A DNA stretch of 64,000 nucleotides from Buddleja alternifolia (lineage: Eukaryota; Streptophyta; Magnoliopsida; Lamiales; Scrophulariaceae), in assembly GCA_019426215.1 (NCBI GenBank), contig CM033391.1, forward strand, positions 10,838,708 to 10,902,707, read 5' to 3'. Shown piece by piece: positions 11,547-23,561 of this stretch (positions within the stretch are counted from its first letter, which is position 1; every line of letters starts with the position of its first letter). The translations under genes and the position numbers were made by a program. The notes under the pieces were generated by a model, which saw nothing but the letters and a program-made list of their open reading frames with translations, searched no databases and had not been told where the DNA came from.

Positions 11547-12047
11547 ACAAGGTTTCAAGTAAAGAGTTTTATATGTTTATGAAATGAAACTTGTATAAAA
11601 TCCTTTGAATGAAATAAAGTTTGTTTAATGTTTTCAATATTTTGCATTAGAAGTCAATGCCAAAACATGGACAAACTGTGTACAAAAACCAGAATGAACA
11701 ATGTCAAAACATGCACCAAACTTGCACCAAATGTACACTAAACAGTGTATTTCACGCTAAAGGACCAAAGTGACAAATTTTTTAAAGTTGAGGGACTAAA
11801 GTGACAAAAAAATTTGAAGTTGAGGAACTAAAGTGGAACTCAAAAGTTGAGTTGATACTTTTACCCTTAAAATTTTGCATGTGCATGATACATGACCAAC
11901 TTTCCGGTCAAATTAACAGGAAATTGGCCAGAGGGACCACATTTGAAACAAAATGTGGAGTTGAGGGACTCAATCGACGCAATTGGAAGTATATGGACTA
12001 AAGTTATTCTAAACGTAAAGTTGAGGGACTAAAAATGACATTAACCA

Positions 12048-14116
12048 TTTTTATTCCATGGGGAAGTTTCTCAAGAATTTCTATAATAAATTTTAGGAAA
12101 AATTATTGTAAAGCGAGTATGAAGTTTTCAATTTGATAAAGACACAATAATTTTTAACTAATTAGGAAGAAGGGATTCCTATAATTTACAAATTACTAAG
12201 AAAAAATTAAATTTAATGGGTAATCATATTTGTGCTACCATTACATATTTTTCCTAAAAGAAATACATATTCTTCACTCACTAATCTTTTGTTCATCACT
12301 AATTGAAGTTTGTTTTCTTACTTTTACAATATTACCAATTAGATTGGTTAAAAAAAATGGTAATAGTTTATTACATATTTGGCAAAATTTACAACACTCA
12401 AACACACGTTAAGATAACTGAAAATTCCATTGAATAAGTTTTTACTTTTTTTTTTTTTACAAGTAATAGCTTCAGATCAAGTTGCAGTCGTGTAACAAGA
12501 AAGAAGAGAGAACAAAATACTAGATAATATATCAAACAATGTAATTTAGTATATTTTAAATTATTATGGCAAATGATGCTTGATAAAATAATAATCAAGA
12601 TAATTAATCCTATGATTCATCAAATTATCACAAGCAATTACCTGTCTTTTCTTTTGATAGTTTTTTTAATTGAAAGAGCCATCTACATGAATATGTTTTA
12701 AAAAAGAGACTAATAGTGAAGTTAAAAATGCCAGGATGAGAAAGTATGATAGCATTTTCTGATCGATTTCTTTAGGTATAACGTAGAAATTTACATAGCA
12801 TTTCTATAACATTGAAGATCATATATATGATCATGGTTGTCATATATCTTTTCTTGCATTACAAAATTAGTCAGATTAGAGCTATTAATAGAAAACATTA
12901 TTTTTAGATCAAGCTTCAGAATTTTAATTGAAACCGTTCAACGGATATGGTTAAAGACCTTAAATTGCGAAGCCAGTACTAATTTAGTTGTCAAAAAATG
13001 GATTCGGCTTGTTAGACGACTATGAAGTCATTTTTTTATAAACATTATATTATATATAATATAATTTTCAATTACTTAAAATATATATATATACACACAC
13101 ACACACACTATATATATATATATATAGTTTTCAATTTTTTTAAAATTTTAACAAACATTTATTATGACATCAACAATTCTAAAAGACAAGAAAAGGTCGA
13201 TCATTATTTAATTTTCTAGAGTTTATTCACTTCAAGGTATGAACTAATAATATTAAATTACTTTATAATCTATTCAAAAATATAATAACATTGTTGAGAT
13301 TTTACTATTGCATAAATTAAATATAATAGTTTTAATAATTGTCACTTTATTTTTTTTAGAAGTTATCAATATAATATTGTGGAAATGATTTATCTTATAA
13401 AAAAAATTAATACTATTTTCTTGATGCCGATTAATGGTACATTGAAGTGTAATGACCATAGCATTCTTTTAACTAATTTCTTTTAGCATATGGGGACAAA
13501 ATTTTAAGGATGACTTATACATGTTGAAACTACTACAAGTTTATTGAAAGTTATTTTTATTTTTCTTACACGTTATAATAATTATTTTACTTATCTACTA
13601 AAACTAAAATAAGTTTGAGTAAATACTTATAAATATTGTTGAATTTTTTTTGAAAGGTAATTCCCCCCCCCCCCCTCCCCAACCAAAACATGAATTCCTG
13701 GATCTGTCTCTGTGTGTGTGCGTGTTTTTATCTCAAAATGGGTGAGTATATTTGTCAATTCATGTTTCGTTTAAAAATGCAAATGTATCTTTTCACAATT
13801 AATTTCTCATCTCTTGATCACCAAAACTGTCAACTTTTGATGGAATGTGCACTCTTTTGCGGACCTTCAATTTAATGAAAATGTTTAGATTATTCCTTTA
13901 TCATAGGACTGTTTGATATTTGTATGGAAACATATGGAAGTTTTAACATTTTCTCGCTAAATTACACTAGAAACCAGTTCATCAATAGACATGTCTGGGT
14001 AATATTGATGCACAACCTATTTTGGTAAAATTAGATTTTTTTTTGTTTAGTTTAAATAAGGAGGCTAAAATAGTCTTATGATATGCATAATTGGAACTGG
14101 AAGTGGGAACCATATA
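12048..14116. other. AT-rich intergenic DNA
   Basis: Low-complexity AT-rich sequence with no credible coding region on either strand. It holds short homopolymers, a poly-C run near 13,664-13,676 and a TA/CA microsatellite at 13,081-13,127. Confidence 0.7.
13081..13127. repeat. Compound TA/CA/TA microsatellite
   Basis: Alternating TA, CA and TA dinucleotide runs. Confidence 0.9.
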
Positions 14117-14133
14117 ACTATTGCCTTCGGCAT

Positions 14134-15489
14134 CAAACTCAGGATAAATGCAAAAAAATAAATAAAAAAAATCATGTGTTATGACTTTTTTGCTAAAAAC
14201 CCCCTGTGATCAAGAAATAGCCTAATTACCCCCTGTGTTCTTAAAAAAATATGCAAAAAGTCACTTTTTGTTAAAAAGATAGAAAGAAATATGTGTTTTT
14301 TGGGTGGAATAACACTATTTTACTTTTTATAATGTTTGGAGAGTGTATAAATGACAAAAAAGTATGTCATTAAAGGTGAAAAACATGCTTGTTTTTTTTA
14401 TTTTCAAAAAGTGACTTATTGCAGACTTCTTTAAGAATACAGGGGGTGATTATGCTATTTCGTGATCACTGGGTTTTTTTACAAAAAAAGTCATAATACA
14501 GGTTTTTTTTTTGCATTTATCCTCATCAAACTCTTTTCTAGAGAGAGAAAGTCTCTCTCTTCTCTTCCGCACTCTCTCTTTTGAGAAAGTAGTCAAGAAT
14601 CCGCCCCTCCTTCCACCTAAAGAGCCCTCAATGGCGTTGCTCACATCCGGCGCCTCCACTAAGCCAAAGAGCGGCTGAATCGACTCAATGGAGAACCCAA
14701 CATCCAGATCTATCACCCAAAGGTGAAGAGAGCACTTTTTCGACGCCCACCGCCATCCTCCACCACACTGGTGTCCGATCCACCACCTCCACTGCCCAAG
14801 AAAAAAAGAGGGAAGCTCTTGATGGCTACACTCTCTTTTGAAGATCGAAAAATGATTTTCACACTCCATATTTCAAATTGTTCTTTCTTGATAGACGAGG
14901 AACCTTTTGATTTACCGGTTGAGTATGTTATAACGATTTGTATTTTTGTTCCGGCAGTTCCTCAGGGCGAAATATGTGGTCTTTCTGTTTTGGTCCTTTT
15001 TTTATTTTTTACTACTACCTTGTGTTTCTTTGTTTTTTGTGATTTTTGGTTTCCTGGTTTTGGTTCTTGTTGCAAACTGTGAGGCAAAGTGTGATGAGTT
15101 TTGTTGGACATTTTCATTTGGAAAGTGAAAATAAGACTCTTCATATTGATTGTGAAAAAAAGACTCTGAATGGAGGTTTTCGGTTGAGTCATTCCCTCGT
15201 GGAGAAGATGGTTTAGTTCAACTTGATACCTCCTTTTTTGGGGATTGGGAGCCCCTGCTAGATGTGGTCTGTTGCTATAGACAAGATACAAACCTTCATT
15301 CTGGCGCCTGTTCTTCTTGTGGTAGTGATTGTGATAATTTTTCTGCTTCCATCTTAGGGTCTTATTTTTTTTTTTGCCATATCTACCATTTGTGTTGATG
15401 AGCAGGAAGTGTATGATCTTGGACTGATATTTGTAATTAATTTCTGTTTTATAAATGCATGAATTTTATTTATAAAAAAAAAAAAAAAC
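14134..15489 (+). mobile_element. LINE-like retroposed insert with polyA tail and 17-bp target duplication
   Basis: The segment ends in a run of about 15 A and is flanked by ACTATTGCCTTCGGCAT (14,117-14,133) and ACTATTGCCTTAGGCAT (15,490-15,506), 16 of 17 bases equal. A long direct target repeat plus a polyA tail is the signature of L1-type target-primed insertion. The 3' part is T-rich and resembles the 3' end of plant L1 elements. No reverse transcriptase or endonuclease frame is present, so it is an internally deleted LINE, a non-autonomous relative or a processed transcript. A MITE sits at its 5' edge. Confidence 0.7.
14141..14523. mobile_element. Mutator-type MITE (383 bp) with exact 10-bp target duplication
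   Basis: About 120-bp inverted repeats begin AGGATAAATGC and end GCATTTATCCT. The 10 bases CATCAAACTC stand on both sides (14,131-14,140 and 14,524-14,533). The TIRs contain the motifs CCCCCTGTG and AAAAAGTCAC. There is no coding capacity. It inserted into the 5' edge of the LINE-like insert after that had landed. Confidence 0.9.
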
Positions 15490-15506
15490 ACTATTGCCTT
15501 AGGCAT

Positions 15507-16002
15507 GTGTCTCATATCGCTTAAATACATGTTTAAGTTGTGTTTCGCTTTTTTGTTGGACATTAACTATGTTGTGCATGAATGAATTTTTTTTTTTTAA
15601 ATTCTGTGGTTTATTCCTTTTGAAAATATATAAGAATGATTCCTTAGGAACTCTAGTTATAATTATGACAGCATTTTGAATAAATAAAAAATTTATTTGG
15701 TGGCTTACTTAATTACATTACTATAGATTTAGCGTCTAGGATTAAAAAAAAGTAGCATGTAGAAACTAATAAAATTACTAGAAAGCGTGTTAAAATTTCT
15801 TACAGTGTGTAAAAATTAAGAATATTTATGCAAAGATCTCTTTTGTATGTCTTCTAAGAAATATCTAATTAAGATAAATGTGAATTAATCCAAAACGTCA
15901 GATCCAAAAGATCACCATCATCTATTGAGAAAGTGGAATCTTATAAATAGGAGAAGACATTCATTTATAAATTTGAATTGTCAGCTCTAGTATAATACAC
16001 TA
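15507..16002. other. AT-rich spacer
   Basis: I see no gene, RNA or element boundary in this stretch between the LINE-like insert and the next MITE. Confidence 0.6.
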
Positions 16003-16011
16003 AAACATCTT

Positions 16012-16655
16012 GGAATAAAAACATTAAACCCCCTGAACTTAAGCCCTTTTTGCACTTTTTTATACAACCTTTTTTTTTCCACTTTATCTCCTGACCTTTG
16101 AAAAAGTAGTATTTTTTTTATATAAAAGAATATTCCGGGGAATATTCTGCCGGAATTTGTGGCATGTGCCGGTCATGTGCCAATTTTAAGGGCATATTAG
16201 TCATTTTAGGTGAATTTTTTTTGATGTAATTACCATTTTGTCATTATTTGATTCTTCCAATCTTATTTTTACTTTTTCCACACTTATTTTTGCTTAATCC
16301 ACTCTTGATTTTGCTACTTCCACTTCATCTTCCCCAAAATTTTCATCACTATTCATCTTCCTCCATTGATGTTCTTCTAAAGCTTTCACACACACACACA
16401 CACACATATATACACACAGAATCACACACACATATATATACACACACACAGAATCACACACACACAAAATCGCACACACACACCACACACACGAAAACTC
16501 TCACACACACACAAAAAATCACACACACACACACACACGCAGTATATCACACACACACACAGATCGCACAAACACACACACACAGCGATATACACACACA
16601 CACATATATATATACACATATACACACACATCGATATATATATATACACACACAC

Positions 16656-16688
<33 letters not shown>

Positions 16689-16982
16689 GCGGATATATAC
16701 ACATATACACACACACAGCGGATTGACAAAAAGGAGAAGAACAATAATTTTTTTTAATATATAATTATTTAATTAAAAAAATTAATTATTAAATAACAAA
16801 TATACCCTTAAATAATGCACATGCCAGACACATGCCAAAAAATCCGGCGGAATATTCCCCAAAATATTCCTTTATATAAAAAATGCTACTTTTTCAAAGG
16901 TCAGAAGGCAAAGTGGAAAAAAAAAGGTTGTATAAAAAAGTGCAAAAACGGCCTAAATTTAGGGGTTTAATATTTTTATCCC
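16012..16982. mobile_element. Mutator-type MITE (971 bp) with microsatellite core
   Basis: Terminal inverted repeats of about 200 bp: left begins GGAATAAAAACATTAAACC, right (reversed) begins GGGATAAAAATATTAAACC. Flanks AAACATCTT (16,003-16,011) and AAACATATT (16,983-16,991) agree at eight of nine bases. The centre is a long CA/TA microsatellite. There is no transposase. The element at 48,196-48,581 has similarly worded TIRs (AAACCC near the tip, then TGCACTTTTTTA) and is probably related. Confidence 0.85.
16386..16722. repeat. Long CA/TA microsatellite
   Basis: About 340 bp of interrupted (CA)n and (TA)n with short unique words (AATCACAC, CAGCGAT). It gives rise to spurious open frames of alternating His-Thr or Val-Cys on both strands. 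Confidence 0.95.
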
Positions 16983-16991
16983 AAACATATT

Positions 16992-18968
16992 TTTAAATAG
17001 TTTTATTGTGATCTATCATCAGAAATACTAATTTGTACCAAAGGCATGTCCTTTACCATTTTTCCTTATTCCTACAATTTGATTAAAGAAAACCAACAAA
17101 TAAATTGACATGACATGTTTTTCAAATTAACGACATAATATATTACTAGTGGGAGGTCACTGCATGCGCAATGCGCTGTGATCTATGCCCAGAATATGAA
17201 TAAAATAGAACATTTCAAGTCGCTGACGATAAAGCCCTAGCCACCACCAACGATAAAAGCCCTACGCCGGCGACCACTGTCCACCGCTTTCATCAGATGC
17301 CACACCACCAGGTTACGCTCACGAGGCATCATTAGAGGCGGCATCGTCATTTTTGGATAGATTCAACGTCATTAGGAGCAGAATCAACAATACTTCTCAT
17401 GTTGCCATTGTTGGCGCCTTGATTATGAGTACGATTGCCATTGCCTACATTCTTGCTCTCCGTCACGGCATCCATCCTTGCTCGAAGCACTGTAATTTCT
17501 TAAGGTATAATTTTCTCCCAAATTAGGGCAACTCTTTGATGTTAGAGAAAAATAGGCACTTGAAACTTTGGAGTTTTGTGTGGTTGCGTATTTCTGGATC
17601 CGAAAATCTCTCTTGAAGAAACATTTGTGATATGAACTCTATAGGATGATTTCCCATTCCTATAGAAATAAGGAAACGAAAAGAGGCTACTTAGTCTGAT
17701 CATCCTTAGCTTGCCTATTCTATTTATCAAGTATCTTTTCTAATTTTAGTTGTCTGATCTCATAATATGAGTAAGGTTGAATTTCTGATAATGTGGTTTG
17801 ATAGCTTTCAATAGTTGTAATGGTTTTAAATTGTTAAATTGTTCAACTGATTTGTTTAGCGTAGTAATTTACTATATCTACATACATGAGTGGATTTCAA
17901 GGTAAAGCATGTTACTGTTGGAGGGAAAAAATTGAAGCTTGCAATTTCGGACACTGGTAAGAATATTGTTGTGGCATACTGTTGGTAAAATTATTAGGTA
18001 GAAAGCATAATGGAGATTGCAATTAGTATAGGATCAAAATTTTATTTTCTTAGTTGCTTATATGCGTACTTTGATGTTTGGCTCTCTGCAATTATCATCT
18101 TCCAAAAAATTATAGTCAATTACTATCGAACCTGTGGTTGAACTAGTTCCACTTTAATTATGGGTTAGGTTTTAAAGCCATTTAATGAAAACGAGCTGAT
18201 CTTAGGCGTTTATAAGCATATCACTGTGGTTGGTTTGTCTTCTTTTTCTCTTAACAAGACAACAACACTGTTAAACGCACATTGCTCTCATACAATTTTT
18301 TATTTCTTTGCACTTTCATATAGATGATATATACATAATTTAGACCACAATTGGCTTAAGCATCTTTAAATGACAGTTTGCATATCTAAGATCTCATTTT
18401 GCATCTGGACATGAATGATTCTAGAAATAATCGTCCACACAATGACAACTGGTAGTTTGTAAAATATGGTCATGTGATTCCAATTACTTTTTGATTTATT
18501 AAAAAAAAAGAAGACTTTACTTTGCTCATATAAATGAATATCATATGCTAATTTATCTAACCAATGTGTCACTTATCAAAAAAAAATAAAAAAATCTAAA
18601 CAGTGCGTCTACTTGCTCATATTTAGTTTAACAATGTTTGCTTGAAAGTGCCATCTAATACATATTGGTGCATTCATGTAGTTTCAGCTAATTAAATCAA
18701 TACCTTCAAGTTTATATCTGACTAAATGAAAACTTGAAATATTGTGTATCATATATCATAGTATCATCAAAGTTGCAATTAGTTTACTTGGATAGTTTTA
18801 TTAACACTTTTTAAATGTAAGAAAGAATTTAATGCGTAGTTTCTTTAGGTGCCATAATATCAAAATGCAAGATTCATTCAAATGAGAAGCTAAGTTGAAA
18901 ATTATATTAATGATTCTTTTGAAACATCATTTTACTTGAAGATAATTGCTTAATATAACTCTTGTGGG
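16992..18968. other. Intergenic DNA, possibly the 5' part of the CACTA element
   Basis: Mostly AT-rich with no recognised gene apart from the weak frame at 17,257-17,526. The CACTA transposase begins right after it, so the CACTA 5' end should lie here or further left. I did not find a clear CACTACAA-type terminus. Confidence 0.45.
17257..17526 (+). other. Unrecognised 89-codon open frame with a hydrophobic segment
   Basis: A GC-richer island in AT-rich DNA, open from a TAA to a TAG. It contains a hydrophobic stretch (HVAIVGALIMSTIAIAYILAL) that could span a membrane. There is no ATG near its start and I recognise no family. It may be an exon fragment or a captured gene piece. Function unknown. 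Confidence 0.2.
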
Positions 18969-19007
18969 GTGATTTTCACCATAAAATTACTTATTAATGC
19001 AGAAACT

Positions 19008-20504
19008 ATGAAGATCAACCCTAGTTGGATGTGGCAGCGTTTAGATGCTAGGAGTTTTCTTTCAGATAAATTTGTCAAGGGGGTTAAGGAGTTCTTAACT
19101 TTTGCATATGCCCATCCAAGATTTGTCTGTGATGGACTAATAAAATTTCCGTGCTCCAAATGTGGTAATAGGAGAAACTTCGTCAAAATGATGTGCCTTA
19201 TCACATTGAAAAGAATGGGTTTAGCTGTGGTTACTAGTTATGGTACGCACTCGGAGAAACCATGAACATGAGAGAAGAGGGACCTCGTTATAGAACCATG
19301 GTCATGGGTGCTTTGGTCCCAAAGTTGACTTTAATGCGATACATGGTGAACAACCACCTAACCCAGAGGCACAAGCTTTTTTTTTTTAACTTGTTAAAAG
19401 ATCCCGATGAACCACTATGGGACAACTGTAAGAATAACACGAAACTCTCTGCAATGGCCCAATTGTTAAATGTTAAGTCAGAGTATGATATGTCTGAGAC
19501 ATGTTATGATCGACTTGTTTTAATCATCAAAAGCATGTTGCCCGACGGTGAAAAGTTTCCAGATAACTTATACAAGACTAAAAAACAATTGATTAAACTT
19601 GGGCTTAGTTACAAAAAGATTGATGTATGTGTAAATGATTGCATATTGTATTATAAAGAAAACAAAGACCATCAAGTATGTCTTGTGTGCTGTGACCCTA
19701 GGTACAAGCCAAGGAAACGGGTGCCCGAAAGCAAGTTTCTTTCAAGGTGTTACGTTGGTAGTATATCACACCCATCTCATGGAGAGGCGAGGAAGCATTT
19801 TGATTGTACTCATCCAGCATTTGCTTCTGAGTCATGAAATGTGCATCTTGGATTATGTACGGATGAGTTTAGTCCATTTGGCAGTTCGGGTACTCCATAC
19901 TGGTGTTAGCTTGTGATCATTACTGTGTACAATCTCCCTCCATGGATATGTATGCAGGAGCCTTTTATGTTTCTTAATATGGTTATTCTCGGCCCAAAGG
20001 GTCCAGGAAAGAACATTGATGTATTTCTACGTCCTCTAAAGATGAATTGAAAACATTGTGGATATCTGGGGTTGAAACTTTTGATGTGTGCACAAACTGA
20101 ACTTTATTATGCGAGCAGCACTTATGTGAACAATTAGTGATTTTTCAAGCCATGGAATGGTATCTCGCTAGAGTACTCATGGTTGGCTAGCATGTTCATA
20201 TTGTATGGAGAACACGAAATCCTTCAAACTTCAGAATGGAAGAAAACCTTGTTAGTTTGATTGTCATCGTCATTTCTTGCGCCGAGACCATCCTTATAGA
20301 AGGCAACCAGACAAATTTTGTAAGAGAAGAACTGAAACTGATTCACCACCTATTCGCTTGAGTGGTGAAGATATACGCCAGAGAGTAGAGCAACTTCTTA
20401 ATATAACTTTTGGCAAACTTCCTGGTCGTGCACAACCAATAGATGGATTTGGCAAAACACAAAATTGGATCAAAAAGAGCATATTGTGGGAGTTACCGAC
20501 ATAA
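19008..20504 (+). pseudogene. CACTA transposase (TNP2-like), N-terminal half, broken
   Basis: The ATG at 19,008 opens the transposase-associated domain (MKINPSWMWQRLDARSF; a CSKCGNR zinc-like motif follows). After a frame change at about 19,262 comes the TNP2 transposase part with SEYDMSETCYDRL and KKIDVCVNDCILYYKEN. Family motifs continue through frameshifts to about 20,080 (NLPPW, then GPKGPGKNIDV). The piece at 20,277-20,504 (RLSGEDIRQRVEQLL) matches the middle of the same family. Several frameshifts and stops make it non-functional. Intact proteins of this family cut and move CACTA elements. Confidence 0.85.
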
Positions 20505-20828
20505 CTTGGATATGATGAAAATTTAGAAGAATGTGTTTGATAATGTTTTCAACATAGTTATGGATGTCAAAGACAAAACAAAAGATAATGCCAAAGCTTG
20601 AAAAGATGTAGAGTTGTATTGCAGCCATCCAAGTATGCATTTATTTGAAGGTGCAAATGGGAAAGTGTACAAGCCCAAAGCCTCTTACACTTTGAGTAAA
20701 ACATAAAGAAAAGAGTTGTGTGCATAGGCCAAAGTGTTGAAGTTACTTGATGGATATTCCTCAAGTATTGCTCGTTACGTGAATGAGAATGAATACAAGT
20801 TTTATGGGATGAGAGTCAGGATTGGCAT

Positions 20829-21530
20829 GTGTTTATTCAGAGACTACTCCCTATTGCATTTCGCAATCTACTTTCAAAGCTAGTTTGGGAAGCACTAACA
20901 GAGCTCAGCAACTTTTTTAGAGACATTTGCGCAACTGTGTTACACGTGGAGCATGTACAACAACTTGAGAAGAACATTTTTGAGATATTGTACAAGCTTG
21001 AGAGAATTTTTTCCACGGGGTTCTTCGATTCGAACGCTTGCCAATCCATCTTGCATATGAAGCTAAAGTTGGTGGACCTGTGCAATATTGTTGGATGCAT
21101 CTTTTTAAGAGGTATTCTTCCACTAATCAACTCTTCTTATACTATTAAAAATATGGTTGTTTTGAGCTACTATTAAAATTTAGCAAATTGTAGGTTTCTA
21201 TACCATTTGAAGAGAAAAGTTGGAAATCGTGTTCGAGTATAGGCTTCTATTGTTGAGGCGTATATGATTGAGGAGATCTTGACATTTTGCTCAACTTATT
21301 TGACCAACATGTACCATCGATTAATTCTAGTGCCGCAAAATGATGATGGAGGTGTGGTGGATTGTCATGGGAATATATCGATTTGTGCACATCTAGGGTG
21401 ATCACTCGGTTCTCGAGCCATGCTTCGATATCTTGATGATGAAGAGATGAAAGCTGCATATAGATATGTGTTGATGAACTATGATAAGATCAATCCATTT
21501 CTCGAGTGAGCTAATCGACTAATTCATCAT
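20829..21530 (+). pseudogene. CACTA transposase, DUF4218 region, broken
   Basis: Residues LLPIAFRNLLSKLVWEALTE and CATVLHVEHVQQLEKNIFEI are hallmark strings of the DUF4218 domain found in plant CACTA transposases. The frame breaks near 21,050, and later pieces of the domain (ASIVEAYMIEEILTFCS) are found near 21,250 in another frame. It belongs with the fragments on either side. Confidence 0.8.
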
Positions 21531-21808
21531 TACCTTATCTAATTTAAAAGGTTTGTAGGAATTGTATGTCATCATCTCAATTATTGTAGAGAATTTGACG
21601 AGGAAAAGAGGCGTCAATTTTCAAGGATATCCTTGGAACTTGGCAGATTACGTGATAAAGACTTTCCTCAATGGCTACTTGATCATGTATGTAGTGGAAA
21701 ACTTACAATCATATAAATAATTGCTTATTCAATCTGTATACATCGTAACATCTGATTATCTTTTATTAATAGGTCTGAAACACTAATAACCAAGCTGAAG
21801 ACACCATT

Positions 21809-22570
21809 ATGAAGTTAGCTCATGGCCATAATCGAAGAGTTTCATGCTATAAAGGATACTTTGTGAATAGATTCAAGTTCCACACATGGGGACATAGGCG
21901 TCTCAAAGAAACAACAAACTATGGTGTATGTGTGTTAGGAAGTACATATAATGAATATGAAGTAGACTACTATGGACTTGTGGAAGAAATCTTAGAGTTG
22001 AAATATTATGGATTGAGGGGTGGGATCATATTTTTTAAGTGTCACTGGCTCAATAATTCTGATAAAGGGTTTAGAGTTCATAGATCAGGGCTTGTAGAAA
22101 TTAATCATACATCAAAATTGAACTCAAATGATCCTATTATATTGGCTTCTCAAGCGCAACTAGTGTACTACACTATTTTCCCAGGGATGAAACGGGAGAG
22201 GCGCGACTGGTGGGGAGTATGCAAAGTGAAAACTATCGGTAGATTTGACCTCCCATTAGTTGTAGGGCAAGATGACTGTTTTCTACCTAGGGTTGAGGCT
22301 GCTTGTTAAGAAGACGAGGCATCCGCTTCTCAACCTATAGTTGTGGAAACTGATGAGAATAATATTGTGCCGGATGTTGTTCTAGAAAATGAGATATAGA
22401 TGAGATCGATGGTCTTCAACGTAGCATAAACTTCAGTCAAGTCAATATGGTTGATGGAGAGCATGAGGAAGAACAAGAATTTGATTACCTAGAATGAGAC
22501 GAAGATGAGCAACATGAAGATGAATATGATTCTGATGATAGTGATAATGACATGGATAGTGATGATTGAT
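21809..22570 (+). pseudogene. CACTA transposase, DUF4216 region and acidic tail
   Basis: A 166-codon open frame carries the DUF4216 signatures LAHGHNRRVSCYKGYFVN, GYFVNRFKFHTWG and YGLVEEI, then DWWGVCKVK. It stops at 22,307-22,309. Downstream, an out-of-frame acidic tail (EDEQHEDEYDSDDSD) ends with TGA at 22,568. Such acidic tails close many plant CACTA transposase genes. There are internal stops. Confidence 0.82.
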
Positions 22571-22778
22571 AATTTCAGTATAGTGATTTGAGTAATTTTT
22601 ATTTGTAACATTAAAGATGTTTTGTAGACATGTTTTGTACTTTAAATACTCAATCGTTTGTGATTCTTTTCATCTTACTTATATATTATGTCAAGCGTGA
22701 TTGTTGTTTATTTGAGTGCATGTTTGTGTAGGAATATTATATAATTAATAATGTTGTGAGATTATTTTTCTTTAGGAC

Positions 22779-22977
22779 ATGATGCCGACTAGAGGACGAG
22801 GAGTACAACGCGGGCATCACACACATTACAAGCGAGTCAGACAATATGGACGAGGGTGAGGTTTGTGGCTTCAAGGTGATGAGACTCTAGGTTCACAAAT
22901 TAATCCTCATGACAGGTTGCATCGTGGAGAGAGTAGTTCATCACAGTTCTCAAGGGAACTTCACCATGAGACACAGG
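22779..22977 (+). pseudogene. Exon of the second CACTA gene (probable)
   Basis: After a splice-acceptor-like TTTCTTTAG, an ATG opens a short frame rich in Arg, Gly and His (TRGRGVQRG), cut by one in-frame TGA at 22,857 (CGA to TGA would explain it), and continuing to the donor-like CAG/GTTAAC near 22,977. Position and composition fit the second, DNA-binding-type product of En/Spm elements. The assignment is tentative. The left copia LTR begins 65 bp downstream. Confidence 0.35.
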
Positions 22978-23041
22978 TTAACATTGTATACATAAGTTAT
23001 AAATACAGTTGTGTGTATGTTGTGTATACATGTATATATAT

Positions 23042-23515
23042 TGTTGGGATCTTGGTACAAACCGCCGAGGATGCCGGCGCAGCGGAAGGTATAAATTTAA
23101 AAGATAAAGCGGCATCCCCGAAATTAGAGCTAGGTAGACATGGTACCATCAGATTCAAAACTATCCTAAGAGGAAGTTTTCTCGTGTTTACCTCTTGAAG
23201 ACCTTAAAGCAGCAACGACTTTTTAAGCAACTCCCTGCTACACCTCTTAAGATGGATTTACCCTAGCGCCCCAAGTATTGCACCTCTAAGTTTATCCACA
23301 CCTTAGCTCGGACCCTCGATTTTGTCCACCAGTGCTAGCAAAGAGAATATCAAATTTTGGCTTATAAGAAAAGGGGTAGGAGTATATTTAGTGTTCTTCG
23401 TACTCAACACATGAGTTGGAAGAATTAGATGTGAAAGAGGTGGAAGAGAAAAAGATGGAGAGAAATTTCCCAATTAAAATTGTATAGAATGAATTGCATA
23501 AACTTGTGAATAAAA

Positions 23516-23561
<46 letters not shown>

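Larger units (their letters stand above)
10637..12047. mobile_element. Mutator-type element with long terminal inverted repeats and a captured gene fragment
   Basis: Inverted copies of the same sequence bracket this segment: left about 10,637-11,075 (interrupted by a SINE) and right about 11,755-12,047. Outer ends are GGATTAATGTC and, reversed, TGGTTAATGTC. Flanks TTTTAATTC (10,628-10,636) and TTTTTATTC (12,048-12,056) agree at eight of nine bases, fitting the 9-bp duplication of the Mutator superfamily. The TIRs are rich in the AGTCCCTCAACTT type of word. The centre has no transposase but carries a gene-like fragment, as in Pack-MULEs. It lies about 100 bp upstream of the NUDT9 start. Confidence 0.75.

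Noticed and set aside
16248..16757. Long His-Thr and Val-Cys reading frames on both strands
   Set aside because: They are translations of a CA/TA microsatellite.
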